From positions 13,885,402 through 13,949,401 of the forward strand of contig NC_066342.1 of NCBI RefSeq assembly GCF_022539315.1: DNA of 64,000 nt. Reading direction: 5' to 3'. The stretch is from Serinus canaria (Eukaryota; Chordata; Aves; Passeriformes; Fringillidae). The position numbers were made by a program, and so were the translations under genes. Shown here one piece after another: positions 1-61,480 of this stretch (position 1 is its first letter; every line of letters begins with the position of its first letter). Below the pieces are notes generated by a model. It had not been told where the DNA came from. It did not search any database and saw only the letters and a program-made list of their open reading frames with translations.

Positions 1-8
1 CCATGTCA

Positions 9-330
9 CTATAAGACTTCCTTTCCAAGGCCCAGGATACCGTTCCAGGCAGTGCCATGGGGCACAGGGTGTTTTTCCACCACTGTAAGCGCACAATGCT
101 TGCTGTTACGGGTTTGGGGGAGTGTGATATAGTCAATCTGCCAGGCCTCCCCATATTTATATTTCAGCCATCGTCCCCCATACCACAGAGGCTTTACCTG
201 CCTGGCCCTGCCTAATTGCACCACATTTCACATTCCAGGATAACCTGTGCGATAGTGTCCATGGTTAAGTCCATCCCTCAATCATGAGCCCACCTAGATG
301 TTGCATCTCTTCCTTGACTGCCTTTGACTC
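9..330 (-). pseudogene. integrase fragment of the left ERVL-like provirus
   Basis: The - strand ORF at 9-224 reads GEAWQIDYITLPQTRNSKHC, which is the first strand of a retroviral integrase core. The Asp of WQIDY is the first residue of the D,D-35-E triad. A degraded zinc-finger side lies at 225-330 with in-frame stops. The second Asp and the Glu would lie beyond the window edge. Integrase joins viral DNA ends to host DNA in the nucleus. This copy is broken. Confidence 0.7.
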
Positions 331-339
331 CAGTTCCTA

Positions 340-750
340 TTGAAGTTCCAACATGTTCAGTATGGCAGCACTCAGAGATGGTGTGACTTTATTCAGTCCA
401 CAACAATCTACTGGTAATCTCCATTCTCTGTTAGACTTTCACACTGGCCATATGGGACTATTAAAGGGTGAATGGGTCCTGCTGATCACTCCTTGGCTCT
501 CCAGCTGGCAAATCAGTTTATGGATTGAAATCAGGGAGTCTGGGTTGGTGCAATATTGCTGGTGGTGCACCATTGTGGTAGCAATTGGCAACTGCTGTTC
601 TTCAACCTTCAGCAACCCCACAGCAGAAGGGTCCTCCAAGAGACCAGGCAAGGTAGACAACTGTTTAACTTCCTCCATCTTCAAGATAGCTATATCAAAA
701 ACCCACCCTTGAAATACCCTCTCCTGAGATAGTCTGTGCCAAGGATGCAC
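340..750 (-). pseudogene. reverse transcriptase N-terminal fragment (ERVL-like)
   Basis: The - strand ORF at 439-750 ends in LESQGVISRTHSPFNSPIWPV, the fingers region of retroviral RT that precedes motif A. A stop follows the WPV, and the frame then continues as a recognisable RT stretch to about 340 before switching to integrase. The catalytic motif A, the YxDD box and RNase H are absent, so this is a deletion remnant rather than an enzyme. Confidence 0.65.
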
Positions 751-779
751 AGAGCGTCTGGGCCAGTCTCAATGGGATG

Positions 780-950
780 TTTTTACCACTCATTCCCAGT
801 CAGGCTAAGATCAGCCTCCGGTACAGTCAGCTGTTGGATACCTCCTGTCACTCCAGAAATATAGATGGATTCTGCCCCTGCATAGCCTGATGGCATTAGA
901 GTACACTGTGCACCAGTGTCTACGAAAGCCTTGTACTCCTGTGGAGCTGC
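780..950 (-). pseudogene. retroviral aspartic protease fragment (ERVL-like)
   Basis: The - strand reads AFVDTGAQCTLMPSG around 885-929, with the catalytic DTGA triplet (Asp codon at 918-920), followed by a Gly-rich flap-like region. Retroviral proteases cut the Gag-Pol polyprotein and work as dimers. The frame is short and lies between gag-like and RT remnants of the same element, in the order expected. Confidence 0.65.
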
Positions 951-1309
951 TGTGCCAGACCACCGGATTCACACTCTCCAGTAAACCTGGTTATCCCTTT
1001 CTTCCACCTGGCTGGAGGCAGGGCCCTTCTAGTCCTGGTCATAGGATTCTCCATTTACTTGTAGAAATGGATTAGAATTCCGTTCCATAGAATCAGAAGT
1101 AAAATCAGCCCTTCCATTCTGCATGGGAAACTGCCACTGAAGACTTTCCTGGAAGAACCCTCATTTCTGATTGTTTTTCCCTGCAATTCATATACCTGTG
1201 CCTCTAGGGTCAAGGTAGGTTTTCCATCCCACTTCCTCATGTCCTTTCCTTGGTCCTGCAAGTAAAACCATAGGGTACCCTGTGGTGTGTCTTTTCTATA
1301 TCCTCCCTT

Positions 1310-1885
1310 TCAAGAAAAAGAACACTTAATGTTAATAGCTGAGATGCAGCTCCACACAGATGGGGAGTAGGACCTCTTTTTCTTGATGAAACTCCTAGAA
1401 CAATTTTTTATACCTCTGGGAGATTTTTTCCACAGCCACAAGGGAGTAGCTGCAGTGCCTGTCGCTGGGGTTGGAGTAGCCGTCGGGCCTGTGGTTTTGT
1501 TGTCAGATCCAGAGACTTTCTTTTCTCCCTGGGGGTACTGAGCACTGTTGAACAGGGCTCGATAGGCCTGGGCCAGGTTCCAGCATGTTGCAGTGATTTG
1601 TATCACTCTGGAATTACTAAGGTGACAGCATACTTTTTCCAAATCTTTTACTAGTTTTGCCATATTCTGCACTTGTTCAGGGGTGAGGTTCAAAAACATT
1701 GGAGGTGCCCACTGTCCTAGGCATTTGCCCATACTATCCCACACACCCTGCTGCTCATAACTATCCAGCCTTGGGGCAGATCTCTGGGTGATGTTCTTAA
1801 ATAGCTGTTTAAACAAGACCTGAACTACATCCAACAACATGCTGGTTCCAAGCAAAAGGGCCAGGTTGGTTTCAAGAGTGTTCAA
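1310..1885 (-). pseudogene. gag-like ORF of the left provirus
   Basis: This is a 191-residue open frame on the - strand starting MNTLETNLALLLGTSMLLDV. It has hydrophobic and helical segments in the first 130 residues, then a Thr/Pro/Ala-rich linker, and a basic tail. It follows the leader of the provirus and precedes the protease, which is where gag sits. No zinc knuckle or clear major homology region is visible, so the gag call is by position and composition. Frame loss after residue 150 is likely. Confidence 0.5.
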
Positions 1886-1938
1886 AGGATATTAAAAATC
1901 TTTAAAATTCCTGAATGCTACTAGTAACCATCCTGGAT

Positions 1939-1988
1939 GAGGAGGGAGGGAGGGAGGGAGGGAGGGAGGAAGGAAGGAAGGAAGGAAG
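1939..1988. repeat. (GGGA)n/(GGAA)n microsatellite
   Basis: About seven GGGA units run directly into five GGAA/AGGA units, within the leader of the left provirus. Confidence 0.95.
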
Positions 1989-2155
1989 TCTCCTCCATAG
2001 GTTGGCTCTTAAAGGAGAAAAGACAAAAGGTGTAGTTATTCAAAGATTCCAATAGATGACTCCTTAAGTACAGAGGTGACTGCAGTGCTGAGTACACATA
2101 CCAGCTATACTATCCTAAGCCTGTAGGGGGATAGAATATAAGAAAATAAAGGTAG

Positions 2156-2404
2156 TGTAGAAAGTAATCTTACACCTAAGGAGTTGCAGCTGGGCCAATT
2201 ATCAAAGTTTAGGAACAGGCCTGACTTTAACAGGCCACAGCTGTAACCAATGATAAGAAGAGTGCTATAAAAGAGTGGGGTGGCTGGTTGAGAAGGAACT
2301 GGAGTCAGTTGTCTATTTTGTGAAGAAGAAAGAGTCAGTGCTTGGAGGGGCAGCCCACAAGAAAACACCAAGAGGGTACGAAACTTTTGCAATAAGAGAC
2401 AACA
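2156..2404 (+). mobile_element. LTR of the family also seen at 23281-23570
   Basis: It starts TGTAGAAAGTAATCTTAC and ends near AGACAACA. It shares the block GTTGCAGCTG, an AACAGGCCAC block, a TATA-like GCTATAAAAGAG and the final GACAACA with the well-bounded copy at 23281-23570. It sits in the leader of the left provirus, so it is a younger insertion. A clean target duplication was not found, so its exact ends are uncertain. Confidence 0.65.
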
Positions 2405-2711
2405 GTATGGAACTTTTGCAGTAAGATGGCAACATAAGCCAATACTGCAAAGTACAACAAAATGATAACTTTAGCCCAGGCCCCATGGAGGATAAACATC
2501 ACCACAGGGAACACATGCAGGAAGTAAGGTATTTCATACCACAACCCTGAGAACAAATGCGACAATTCTGAGAGCAAATAAATCAACATTGTAACCGGTG
2601 ACAGTTAAACCAAAACAATGAATGCCCATAACAAATTTGTTTTAACACACTCTGGTCATATATGTCATTATCTTAACTCTTTGTACCCCATGTTGGGCAC
2701 CAAAAGCAACT

Positions 2712-3251
2712 GTTGTGGTTTAACTTCAGTTGGCAACTAAGAACCATGCAGCTGTTCACTCACTCCCCACTTCCCATCCAGTGGGATGGGGAGAAGAATC
2801 AGGACAATAAAATAAAACTTGTGGGTTGACATAAAAACAGCTTAAAAATTGAAACAAAGTAAAAAATACTACTACCGCTACTAATAATACTAATGAAAAG
2901 GAGAGAGAGAGAGAGTAATGAAACCTGAAAATGACAAGTAATGCACAATACAATTGCTCACTACCTGCTGACTGAGGTTCAACCTGTCTCCAAGCAGTGA
3001 TCGGCCTCCCCCCTTCCAGGTAACTCCCAGTTTATATACTAGGCATGACACTGCATGGTCTGGAATATTCTTTGGTCAGTTCAGATCAGCTGTCCCAGCT
3101 GTGCTCCCTCCCAGCTTCCCTGGCAACTCATGAGACCGAAAGGCCCTTGACTCAGTGTGTTATCAGCACTATTCTTATACTGAATCCAAAACACAGCACT
3201 ATGCCAACTACTAGGAACAAAATTAAGTCTATCTCAAATGAAACCAGAACA
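2712..3251 (-). mobile_element. 5' LTR of the left ERVL-like provirus
   Basis: The 540-bp LTR runs from TGTTGTGGTTTAACTTCAG (right end of the LTR on the - strand) to AAACCAGAACA. A TATA-like TATATAAACTGG reads on the - strand around 3030-3041. A candidate primer binding site lies immediately inside at 2693-2711. Confidence 0.75.
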
Positions 3252-3353
3252 CCATTATGACAGATTTATTTACCACTGTTAATTAATTAAGAAGAAAACA
3301 ACACAACAGTACTACATTCAGAAAGAATTAAGAAATATACTATAATAACCCTT

Positions 3354-4015
3354 TGTCTTGGTTTAGAGCAAATTTTAGAGGAAACCTTCGAATGGGGTCC
3401 CTCTAAAAAGCAAATTCAAGTGGCCCCTCCCCCAACCAGTTCGGGAAAAGATTTCCTTGGAGAAAAGTGGAAAAAAACCCCTGTTTATTTAACTGGCAAA
3501 GCATTCACCAGCACAAAAAATGAACAATATTAAACAACAAAACCTCTTGCTGTTGAGAAGAGATGGCAAATTCACAAAGTCCTTTTTGTGAGGTGTAGTT
3601 CAGCTCAGTCTCTTATCAGTCCCTCCAGCGCTGAAAATGCCGTGGCCCAGGCCCTGGTGGGCGACAGGTGAGAGCTTCTGGTACTCTTCTGGGTTTCCAG
3701 TCCAGAGCAGGTTTGAACAGTTCCAGGAAAAAGAAAAACCACAGTCCGGGGAACTTCTCCGCCTCAGCTAGCTAAAAACTAACTAAAAAGCAAAGGAGAG
3801 CTCTCTCCCACTATCTGTACTGCAGACAACACAGTCCATATGAAGGAATGCGGGGGAGAAGGAGCAAGTACAGTTTCTGAAAACAAACTGTGAACCTCTT
3901 TTTTTCCCCCTTCACTCTTGGAACCAGTCTCAAAGGTGCAGAACTTAACATCCAGCATAAACAGAACAGATGACTGGGGATACAAGCATCATAAAGTCAC
4001 CCCACCCCAAGGACA
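3354..4015 (-). mobile_element. Solo LTR, family A, target duplication CCCTT
   Basis: It begins TGTCTTGGTTTAGAGCAAAT and ends CCCCAAGGACA, and perfect 5-bp duplications CCCTT lie at 3349-3353 and 4016-4020. The same family occurs at 18245-18912, 33895-34538 and 59978-60616. No internal retroviral sequence is attached, so it is a solo LTR left by recombination between two LTRs. Orientation is set by comparison with the copy at 33895. Confidence 0.9.
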
Positions 4016-4039
4016 CCCTTAAAAGTAGGAATCCATTTA

Positions 4040-4350
4040 TCATAGAATCATGGACTCATTTAGGTTGGAAAATTCCTTTAAGATCATCAAGTCCAGTCAT
4101 TAACCCAGAACTTCCAAGCCCACCACTAACCCATGTCCCCAAGTGCCACATCTACATTTCCTTTAAATCCCTCCAGGAATGATGACTCCACCACTGTCCT
4201 GATCCCCCTGTGCCAGGGCTTGACAGTACTTTCAGTGAAATCTTTCTCTCCCAAAGAAACTAATCCCAATACTGATAGATTTTGCCTAAATGACGATTTG
4301 AGGACTCTTGTATCATTACAATATTTTACAGAAAAAACATTTGAAACTCT
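4040..4350 (-). mobile_element. CR1 LINE 3'-end fragment
   Basis: It starts with the CATAGAATCATGG motif, the reverse complement of the CR1 3' end, followed by AGGTTGGAAAATTCC and AAGATCATCAAGTCCA, the usual CR1 3'UTR blocks. It is 5'-truncated, as most CR1 copies are. CR1 is the dominant bird LINE. Confidence 0.85.
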
Positions 4351-5734
4351 GCTCCTTTTTAAATTTTTTGAGTGCTCTTTATAGCAAATCATCTGATACA
4401 GTTGTGAGAGACTGGACTATGACTCTAAACACTAACCCTTGTGGAGGCGACAGGGTAGTTTGTTGAGGCCAGTTTTGCATACCCTGAGAAGGAGGTGAGT
4501 TTTTCCTTGTGTAATGACAAACCTCTGGTCCAAATAAGGCAGAGGAGGTGAACTTGTTACCACCAGAGGCTGCAAACTGGGCTTTGAGGCTGATAAGAGG
4601 GAAACCCTGTGGAGACAGGATGGTGCTTTTTATCATGCTAATTTGTCCTCCCTTACACACACACACCCTCCCCAGGGAAGGTCACATTAACACATAAACC
4701 TACTGACATGAGAGGCTGCTGCCATGTCTTAGGAGGAATCATAAGCCATCAAAGACCTCCAAAGCTCTCCCAGACTCATTTCTGAGGCCTTCCACAAGAG
4801 GACTGCACGTGATCAAAAGACAGTGTAAAACTCCCCCCGCCCCTGCCAGGGGAGGTGCTTGGGCATTCCCATCTGAACCTAAGCATATATTTAATCCACT
4901 GGACTTTGTATTTTGTGGGCTTTTTCCCTCACCCCCAACAGATCAAGAACTTTGATCATCACTTTGACCAACAGCAACAATCAAGTCTTGTCACAGATCC
5001 ATGGATGGTGCTTATGTATCTTTCTACTCTTACCCTTTTTCTCTTTCTTCCATTCTTTTCCCTTATTCATTTTTTAAAGAGAGTGATATTCTTATGCTTT
5101 TATATTGCCATATCACTAGAGATAATGATAACCAAAACAGCTATATACTGTTGCCTAATATCAAAAGAGAAAAACTTGCAACAGTGTTAAAATAGTAAAA
5201 TAAAAAGCAGACCTTTATTTGGAAGCTTCCAGGTGTCCTGATAATCATGGGCACACCCAGCATCGGATTTCTACAAGTTTTATAAGTGGAACAAATTAGC
5301 ATATCTAACTAATATAGTCCAATTAGAAGAGCAGTTAGGTAATTTTTTCCCCAGGTACTGCCCCATTGGAATTGGTCCAGGGGCTTCTTTACACCATTAC
5401 TTCTTGTGTCTTCTCAGATTCCAGTTTGAAAACAAAATATCCTTGTCAGGCTTCTCTTCTTGAAAATAAGATTAACAGTACTTCATGAATGTGCTAGAAG
5501 GTTAGCCTATTATTCTAAAATCTAAGAGAAAGGGTAGGAAAAATGTTAGTAGCTATTTAACTATGTAATAGAAGTCTACAGAGCTATGAATATATGAAAA
5601 ATACGTAAAATGCAAAAATCTTTAGGTATCAGTACCTGCTTTCCATTGCAACCAAATTGTTATAAAATAAACCCTACACATATATATTTACAAACACTGA
5701 TCATTCAATGTTTTTTCACACAAATCCACCCCAA
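4351..5734. other. No gene recognised; old repeat-like DNA
   Basis: No coding exon with splice sites was seen. The stretch contains a short CA run near 4657-4666, AT-rich segments and a possible degraded LTR from about 5185 (poly(A)-like TAAAATAAAAAG). Nothing can be named with confidence. Confidence 0.5.
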
Positions 5735-7150
5735 GGGGTCTATTAAACACAACCTGGGTTACCCTCGTCGTTGCAGATTGATGCTGGCTAAACCCCAGTG
5801 CACTCATGAAAAATCATTCACTCATTCTCCTCCGCTATAGTTTAGAAGAGGAGGGAAAAAGAAAAAGAAATTAAAAGTCTCATGGGGTGAGATAAGGATT
5901 AGGAGAAAACACTCTAAGGGCAAAACAGGCTTAAAACTTGTAAGATAGAAAAATTTATTAACAGAATTTAAAGAGAAGATAATGAGAACTAAAATAAACC
6001 ATTAGAACACTTCCTCCCCCCCCTGCTTCTTTACTTCCTACTGACAGTGCAGGGAGACAAAACATAGGATTTTTAGTCAATCTGCCACTTCTAAAGACTC
6101 TTTCTCCAGTTCGCTTAGGGATACAAGTTTCTTTTGCTATGCCATGGGGTCTTTCTTACAGGAAACAGTTTTTTGTGAACTTTTCCAACCTGGTTTTGAT
6201 TTTCACAAGCAGCAGTCCTGCCCAAACCTGCTGCAATGTGAATCCCTCTCATGGGCAAAACAGTCTTCCCACAACTGTTTTTGCGTGGTCCATTAGTTCA
6301 TGGGGTGCAGTTTTAAGGATGAGCTGTTCTAGTATGAAAGCAAGGGTCTTCATCCTCTGTCTCTGGAAGCAAGGATTCTCTCTCTCTCTCTACTTAAACC
6401 TCTCACCAGATCACAGTTTCTCAGCATCCACATGCTCCAGCACGAGTACCTTTTTCTCATGAGCTGAAGGTGAATTCTGCAACCCCCCCATGCGTTTCAT
6501 GAATTACAGGGAAATAGTCTGTTGTATTATAGTCCTCACCACGGCTTGCAGACGAATTTCAGCTCCTCATGTGGGGTACCAAAAAAGAAAAGCTGCTGCC
6601 GCCGCCTCTGCCCCTCTGTCCATAGCATAGCTTGCTAAAAGCAAATAAAGTTCATTGTGAACCATGCTGAGATGGGAGAGGCCACGTGGCGCCGCCTCAG
6701 CCGTGCAGTCCTGGCTGCATGGTCCCTCCTGGACTGGGGTGGCAGCGGCCAGTCCTAGCCCCACCTGCTCCTGGCCTCATCCTCAGGGCTGCTTGCAGCA
6801 CCAGAATGGCCCCCTCCGGCAGCATGAACCTGGCAGCTGTGTTGGGAAAGGGCCTTGGCCGCCCCGCCAAGAACACACCTAGCAGGCTTGCTGGGAAGGG
6901 GCTTGACTGCCCCGTCACCACTCCTCGGCGGCAAGGAAGAAAGAGAGCTTCCCGTGGTTTTTCTTCTCTTAAATATGTTATAATAAAGGCTTTCCTAATT
7001 GGCTTAGCAGTGTGCCTATTCTCAGAGCCAGCCAGCAACTGGTTTTGCCAGGCATGGGGGAAGCTCTTAGCAGGTCCTCACAGAAAATCACTTGCATGGC
7101 AGGCTTTTTCCCTCTTCACCAAAAATCAAGCCATGCAAAAAACCACCACA
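5735..7150 (-). mobile_element. Long ERVL-type LTR, diverged, with internal rearrangement
   Basis: Several blocks match the LTRs at 55475-56550 (same orientation) and 22330-23641 (opposite orientation). They include the GGTGAGATAAGGATTAGGAGAAA block near 5886, the AGGGCAAAACAGGCTTAAAA block near 5920 and the ACAGGAAACAGTTTTTTGTG block near 6160. Positions about 6567-6940 do not align to the other copies and are GC-rich, so this copy carries an insertion or belongs to a different subfamily. Its ends are approximate. Confidence 0.6.
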
Positions 7151-7159
7151 CTCTCCTTC

Positions 7160-7518
7160 AGGGGTGGGTCATAATAACAAATGCTTCTTGAACTCTCTCT
7201 GGCTTAGTGCTGGGACCACTTCCTTGGGGACCCTGTTCCAGTGCCCAACCATCCTCGGGGTGAAGAACCTTTTTTCTAATATCCAACCTAAACCTCCCCT
7301 GACTCAACTTCAGGCCATTCCCTTGGGTCCTGTCACTGGACACCAGAGAGAAGAAATCAGTGCCTGCCCTTCTTCTTCCCCTCACTAGGAAGTTGTAGAC
7401 TGCCATGAGGTCCCCCTCACTCTCCTCTTTTCCAGACTGAACAGACCAAGGGTCCTCAGCCACTTCTCATAGAGCTTCCCCTCAAAGGCCTTTACCATCT
7501 TTGTTGCCATCCTTTGAA
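7160..7518 (-). mobile_element. CR1 LINE fragment
   Basis: Blocks such as TTTTTTCTAATATCCAACCTAA, AACTTCAGGCCATTCCCTTG and TCAGCCACTTCTCATAG are typical of CR1 read in reverse. Neither the CR1 3' terminus nor a complete ORF is present. Confidence 0.85.
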
Positions 7519-7786
7519 CGTGTGGAAAAACAGAATTCACTGCTTAGAATTTTTAAAAGTTTAATAATAGGATAGAAAAGGACAATATGTCCAGTGCTGG
7601 GGTGCTCCTGGACAACAGCCAAAGAACACACTGGTGTATACAGACAATGTTATCTTTATACTATTACTACATCACTGAGATGCATGCATATTCATGTATG
7701 TCATGCATTATTCAAACATTCTTGCTAACTTTCTGATGTTTTGGGAACTTCTTTCTTTGACTTCTTCACACTCCAGCTTATCTGCA

Positions 7787-8395
7787 TGTCTTAGTTTGGA
7801 AATGGGGGTGTGTATTCTATTCCTATCTGTTAGAGGTGGGGCAGTTATCTTCTGTTAATTGGGCAGTTTTCTTGGGGAGATATCTTCTGTTAATGGGCCA
7901 TTGAATCTCACTGCATGACTGATAAAATTACATCATCCCATTGTGAGAAGCTCCGCACAGAGGGAGGAGCCAAGCATTCCTACCTGGATATAATCTGGTA
8001 TTTGGAAGACCACAGCCAACCCTTTCCCACTGGACTCCCAGAGGAAGACCAGGCCCATCTACACCACCACTGGATCTTCAGAGGAAGACTACACCCTTCT
8101 ACAGGATCACTGCTTCAACAGAACCACATCTGTCACTCCAGGAGGACTGCAGGCACCATTTCAATTGGACTGCTACCAACACCCTGACCAAGAGGGTGTT
8201 AGGTCATATTCTGACTCTGTCAGTGTTGTTTTGTATTACTTCATTGTTTATTTTTTATTTTATTCTCTAATAAAGAACTGTTATTCCTCTTCCCATATCT
8301 TTGCCTGAGAGTCCCTTGATTTCAAAATTACATTTTCCATTTCAGGGGAGGCTCCTGCCTTCCTTAGCAGACACCTGTCTTTTCAAACCAAGACA
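7787..8395 (+). mobile_element. Solo LTR, family B, target duplication CTGCA
   Basis: It begins TGTCTTAGTTTGGAAATGG and ends TCAAACCAAGACA, and perfect 5-bp duplications CTGCA lie at 7782-7786 and 8396-8400. An AATAAAG polyadenylation signal lies at about 8269-8275. Short imperfect repeats of a CCAGAGGAAGAC type unit lie at 8035-8110. A truncated relative in reverse orientation starts at 24519. Confidence 0.9.
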
Positions 8396-8743
8396 CTGCA
8401 TGACATCCTGTGTGTCAGGTCAATATATTTTATTTCTTCATGTGTCTCCATCCTGCTGTTTCACATCCTCTGATAAGGATTTAGTATGTCCTCCTTAAAT
8501 TTAACATGGTATTCTCTAATTGTCCTGCAGTGCTCTGGTTTGTGTCACAGTTATCTTATTTTGGACAGATTGTTCAGTGGATGGCCTTACACTGTTTTTA
8601 GTTACATAAAAACCTTTTTTTACGTCTTATGTTTTGCTACGGTCTATAATACAATACATTCATCACACTATTATTTCCATAAATGATACATAGATATTAT
8701 ATTCATACACTATCTATGAGCAACACAGTGCATACTTAAGCGG

Positions 8744-8868
8744 ATATATTATATTATATTATATTATATTATATTATATTATATTATATTATATTATATT
8801 ATATTATATTATATTAGATTATATTATATTATATTATATTATATTATATTATATTATATTATATTATT
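8744..8868. repeat. (ATATT)n microsatellite
   Basis: About 24 copies of a TATAT/ATATT pentamer, interrupted once by AGATT near 8816. This is a length-variable tract in a KIF2A intron. Confidence 0.97.
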
Positions 8869-10443
8869 ATCAAGCAGTTTTAAAGAGTTTATAAATGATA
8901 CTATTTCTAAATTCCTTTAATCACTAACAACATGCATAAGCTAATACATAAATGCAAAAGCCAATATTATCTGGTCATTTTTTACAAACACTCTCTAATA
9001 GTTTAATATCTTTCTTATATTGTGCTGCCCCAAACTGCTCACAATATTCAAGGTGAGGCCTTGAAATCACTGCAGTTTTTCATACATTATTCAAGAAGAC
9101 ATCAAGAAAGCTATGAAAAATATTTAAATAATCAAATGCTTTTATTGTTTGCTTTATAATTCTCGAAAGGCATTCAGTCTAAATAGGGGCATTTTTATTC
9201 TGAGCCCATTTAGTTGTTTTATGCTGTTTCACTGTTGCAATGCTTCCTTGGGTTATCATCCCAGAGTTTATAGCCTGGCTTTTGTAAGAAACTGTTTCTA
9301 GGAAATTTCAGTAGGCCACAAGGAGATGGATGCAGCTCAAGGATTAGCTGAAATGCTCTAGAACTATTCATGTAACACAAAAGCCATTCCTATCTGTTAG
9401 TCTTGCTAAAAGCAAAGCCATAATATGAAAAGAATTTGCTGTATAGTTGTTTGAAGAAGTTCTGTGAGTAAACATGTTAAAGTTGTACCAGGAAAGCCCT
9501 GAATCTTAAGAGATGCCTGTACACAAAGTATTAATGCAAAGGCAGAAACTGGAATTAATGATCCATATATGACAACAGCAAAACAAATTTAAATTTGAAC
9601 TAACTTTCTGTAAGAAGTAATGTATTAGCTGATAGAATTCTGAGTGGGCAGAAGTGATGTCTTGATTACCACGATCTTCGTTTGTGCTATTGTACTTAGT
9701 TGCTGCTGTAACCTCTATAGTAATTTCTTACTATTCTATACAGTATTTCTCTCTGGAACTCTTCAACCAATTACAGATATTACTTTAGCCCCATACCATT
9801 CTTGTGACTGAAAGGGGAGGTAAATGTTATCTTTGTTCTCATGAAGAATGTTCGTAAACAGGGAGTGGCTTGCATTTTCAAGTGTTTTCCAATATTGAGT
9901 ACATCAATACAGAGCTTATACTTACTAGGTTTGTGACCCATGGAAGCTTTCAGAAAATTTGGGCACCAGTGTTTTCTTCTGAGCTTTAAAGAAAGTCAGT
10001 GGTGAAGCCAGAATCAAAGCTGCTGCTTTTAACTGATAGAGTTAATGTGAGTCATGATCCACGCTGCTTCTGCTGGCAGAGGCTGTATAACATTCAGGGT
10101 TTTGCAGATCATAATCAGAATAGTTGTTAGTCTGGAGATTTAACATCAACAATGATTTTTTTGTTCTTGTTGAGTAAAATACATGTAAACATTTTAGATG
10201 AGATTCAGAAAGTACTTAGGCTTCTAAGTCCTTTTAAAGTTCCAACCTCTCTACTGAGCTTAATGAGAGATGAAAGTCTAACACTTCTTAAATTCAATTT
10301 TGTATAACTTCAGCAACATAACTAAGGCATATATTTTCTGATTTTGAATTGCATTTGTATTATGCATTTTTCTTTAATGGGGATTGTATACATATGAGGT
10401 TTTACTCTGATTTTATTAAATATAAACCTGTTTGTTCTTTCAG
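8869..10443 (+). other. KIF2A intron, mostly unique sequence
   Basis: AT-rich non-coding DNA with a short CR1-like piece around 9020-9090 (GCCCCAAACTGCTCACAAT). No earlier KIF2A exon was found here, so the upstream motor-domain exons lie left of the window. The polypyrimidine tract and TTCTTTCAG acceptor end at 10443. Confidence 0.7.
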
Positions 10444-60929
<50,486 letters not shown>

Positions 60930-61480
60930 AAGGAGGCCTCTACTGCTAAAGGAATCTATGAACCTGTACTGCTGTAGGACACATTTGTTACAAAACCCAG
61001 TGGTTGGAAGAACTCAACTACTTGAAAGTGTAAAAATGTTAGAAATGTCCTGTTTATTACTCATCTGAATTGTATTTTCAGTTTTGTGTGAAATGCTCCT
61101 ATGATGTCTACAAAATGCTTCTAAACCAAACAGTATAACCATGCAGGGTTCAGATCTGTGAAGCAATTTCTTTAAAGTATTTCATTTATTCACATTGTAA
61201 ATTTTATGTTTGGAAATATTTGCCATGTTTTTAATAATGAAGTAGAACTGTGACAATTGAAAAGTCACAGTATTTTCTTTTAACTATGTTCAGTTTTGTT
61301 TTAAAGACCAGTTGTGCAGCTTTAAATTGTCTTTGCTCCATGTGTACCTCACTAGTGGTTTTACATATCTTCTACAGACAGCTGTGCTTACTTCTTCCCA
61401 TTCTGTGCCTTGATGAAGGCTACTTAACCCTGAATATCCTCTTTCTGAAGCACAGCCTTAATAAACAACATTCATATTTG
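60930..61480 (+). other. KIF2A: KIF2A 3'UTR
   Basis: Begins after the TGA. AATAAA at 61460-61465 sits at the end of a less AT-rich stretch. Other AATAAA-like sites lie further down (for example 61855), so longer transcripts are possible. Confidence 0.75.
61460..61465 (+). terminator. KIF2A: KIF2A polyadenylation signal AATAAA
   Basis: Canonical hexamer in CCTTAATAAACAAC, about 530 bases after the stop, with a GT-rich stretch (TTTTGGTGGC) some 70 bases downstream. Confidence 0.7.

Larger units (their letters stand above)
1..3251 (-). mobile_element. ERVL-like provirus, 5' part, truncated by window edge
   Basis: Reading on the - strand from high to low coordinates, the order is 5' LTR (2712-3251), leader, gag-like ORF (1310-1885), protease (about 780-950), reverse transcriptase (about 340-750) and integrase (9-330). 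The 3' LTR would lie left of position 1. The reading frames are broken, and the jump from the middle of RT to integrase within about 100 bases shows a large internal deletion of RT and RNase H. Just inside the LTR (2693-2711) the - strand reads a TGGTGCCCAAC-type primer binding site. The class III (ERVL) assignment rests on the LTR type and protease/RT style and is inference. The element is non-functional. Confidence 0.75.

Noticed and set aside
6664..7174. Overlapping ORFs of 72-162 codons on both strands.
   Set aside because: GC-rich LTR sequence. Frames are open on both strands by composition and match no family.
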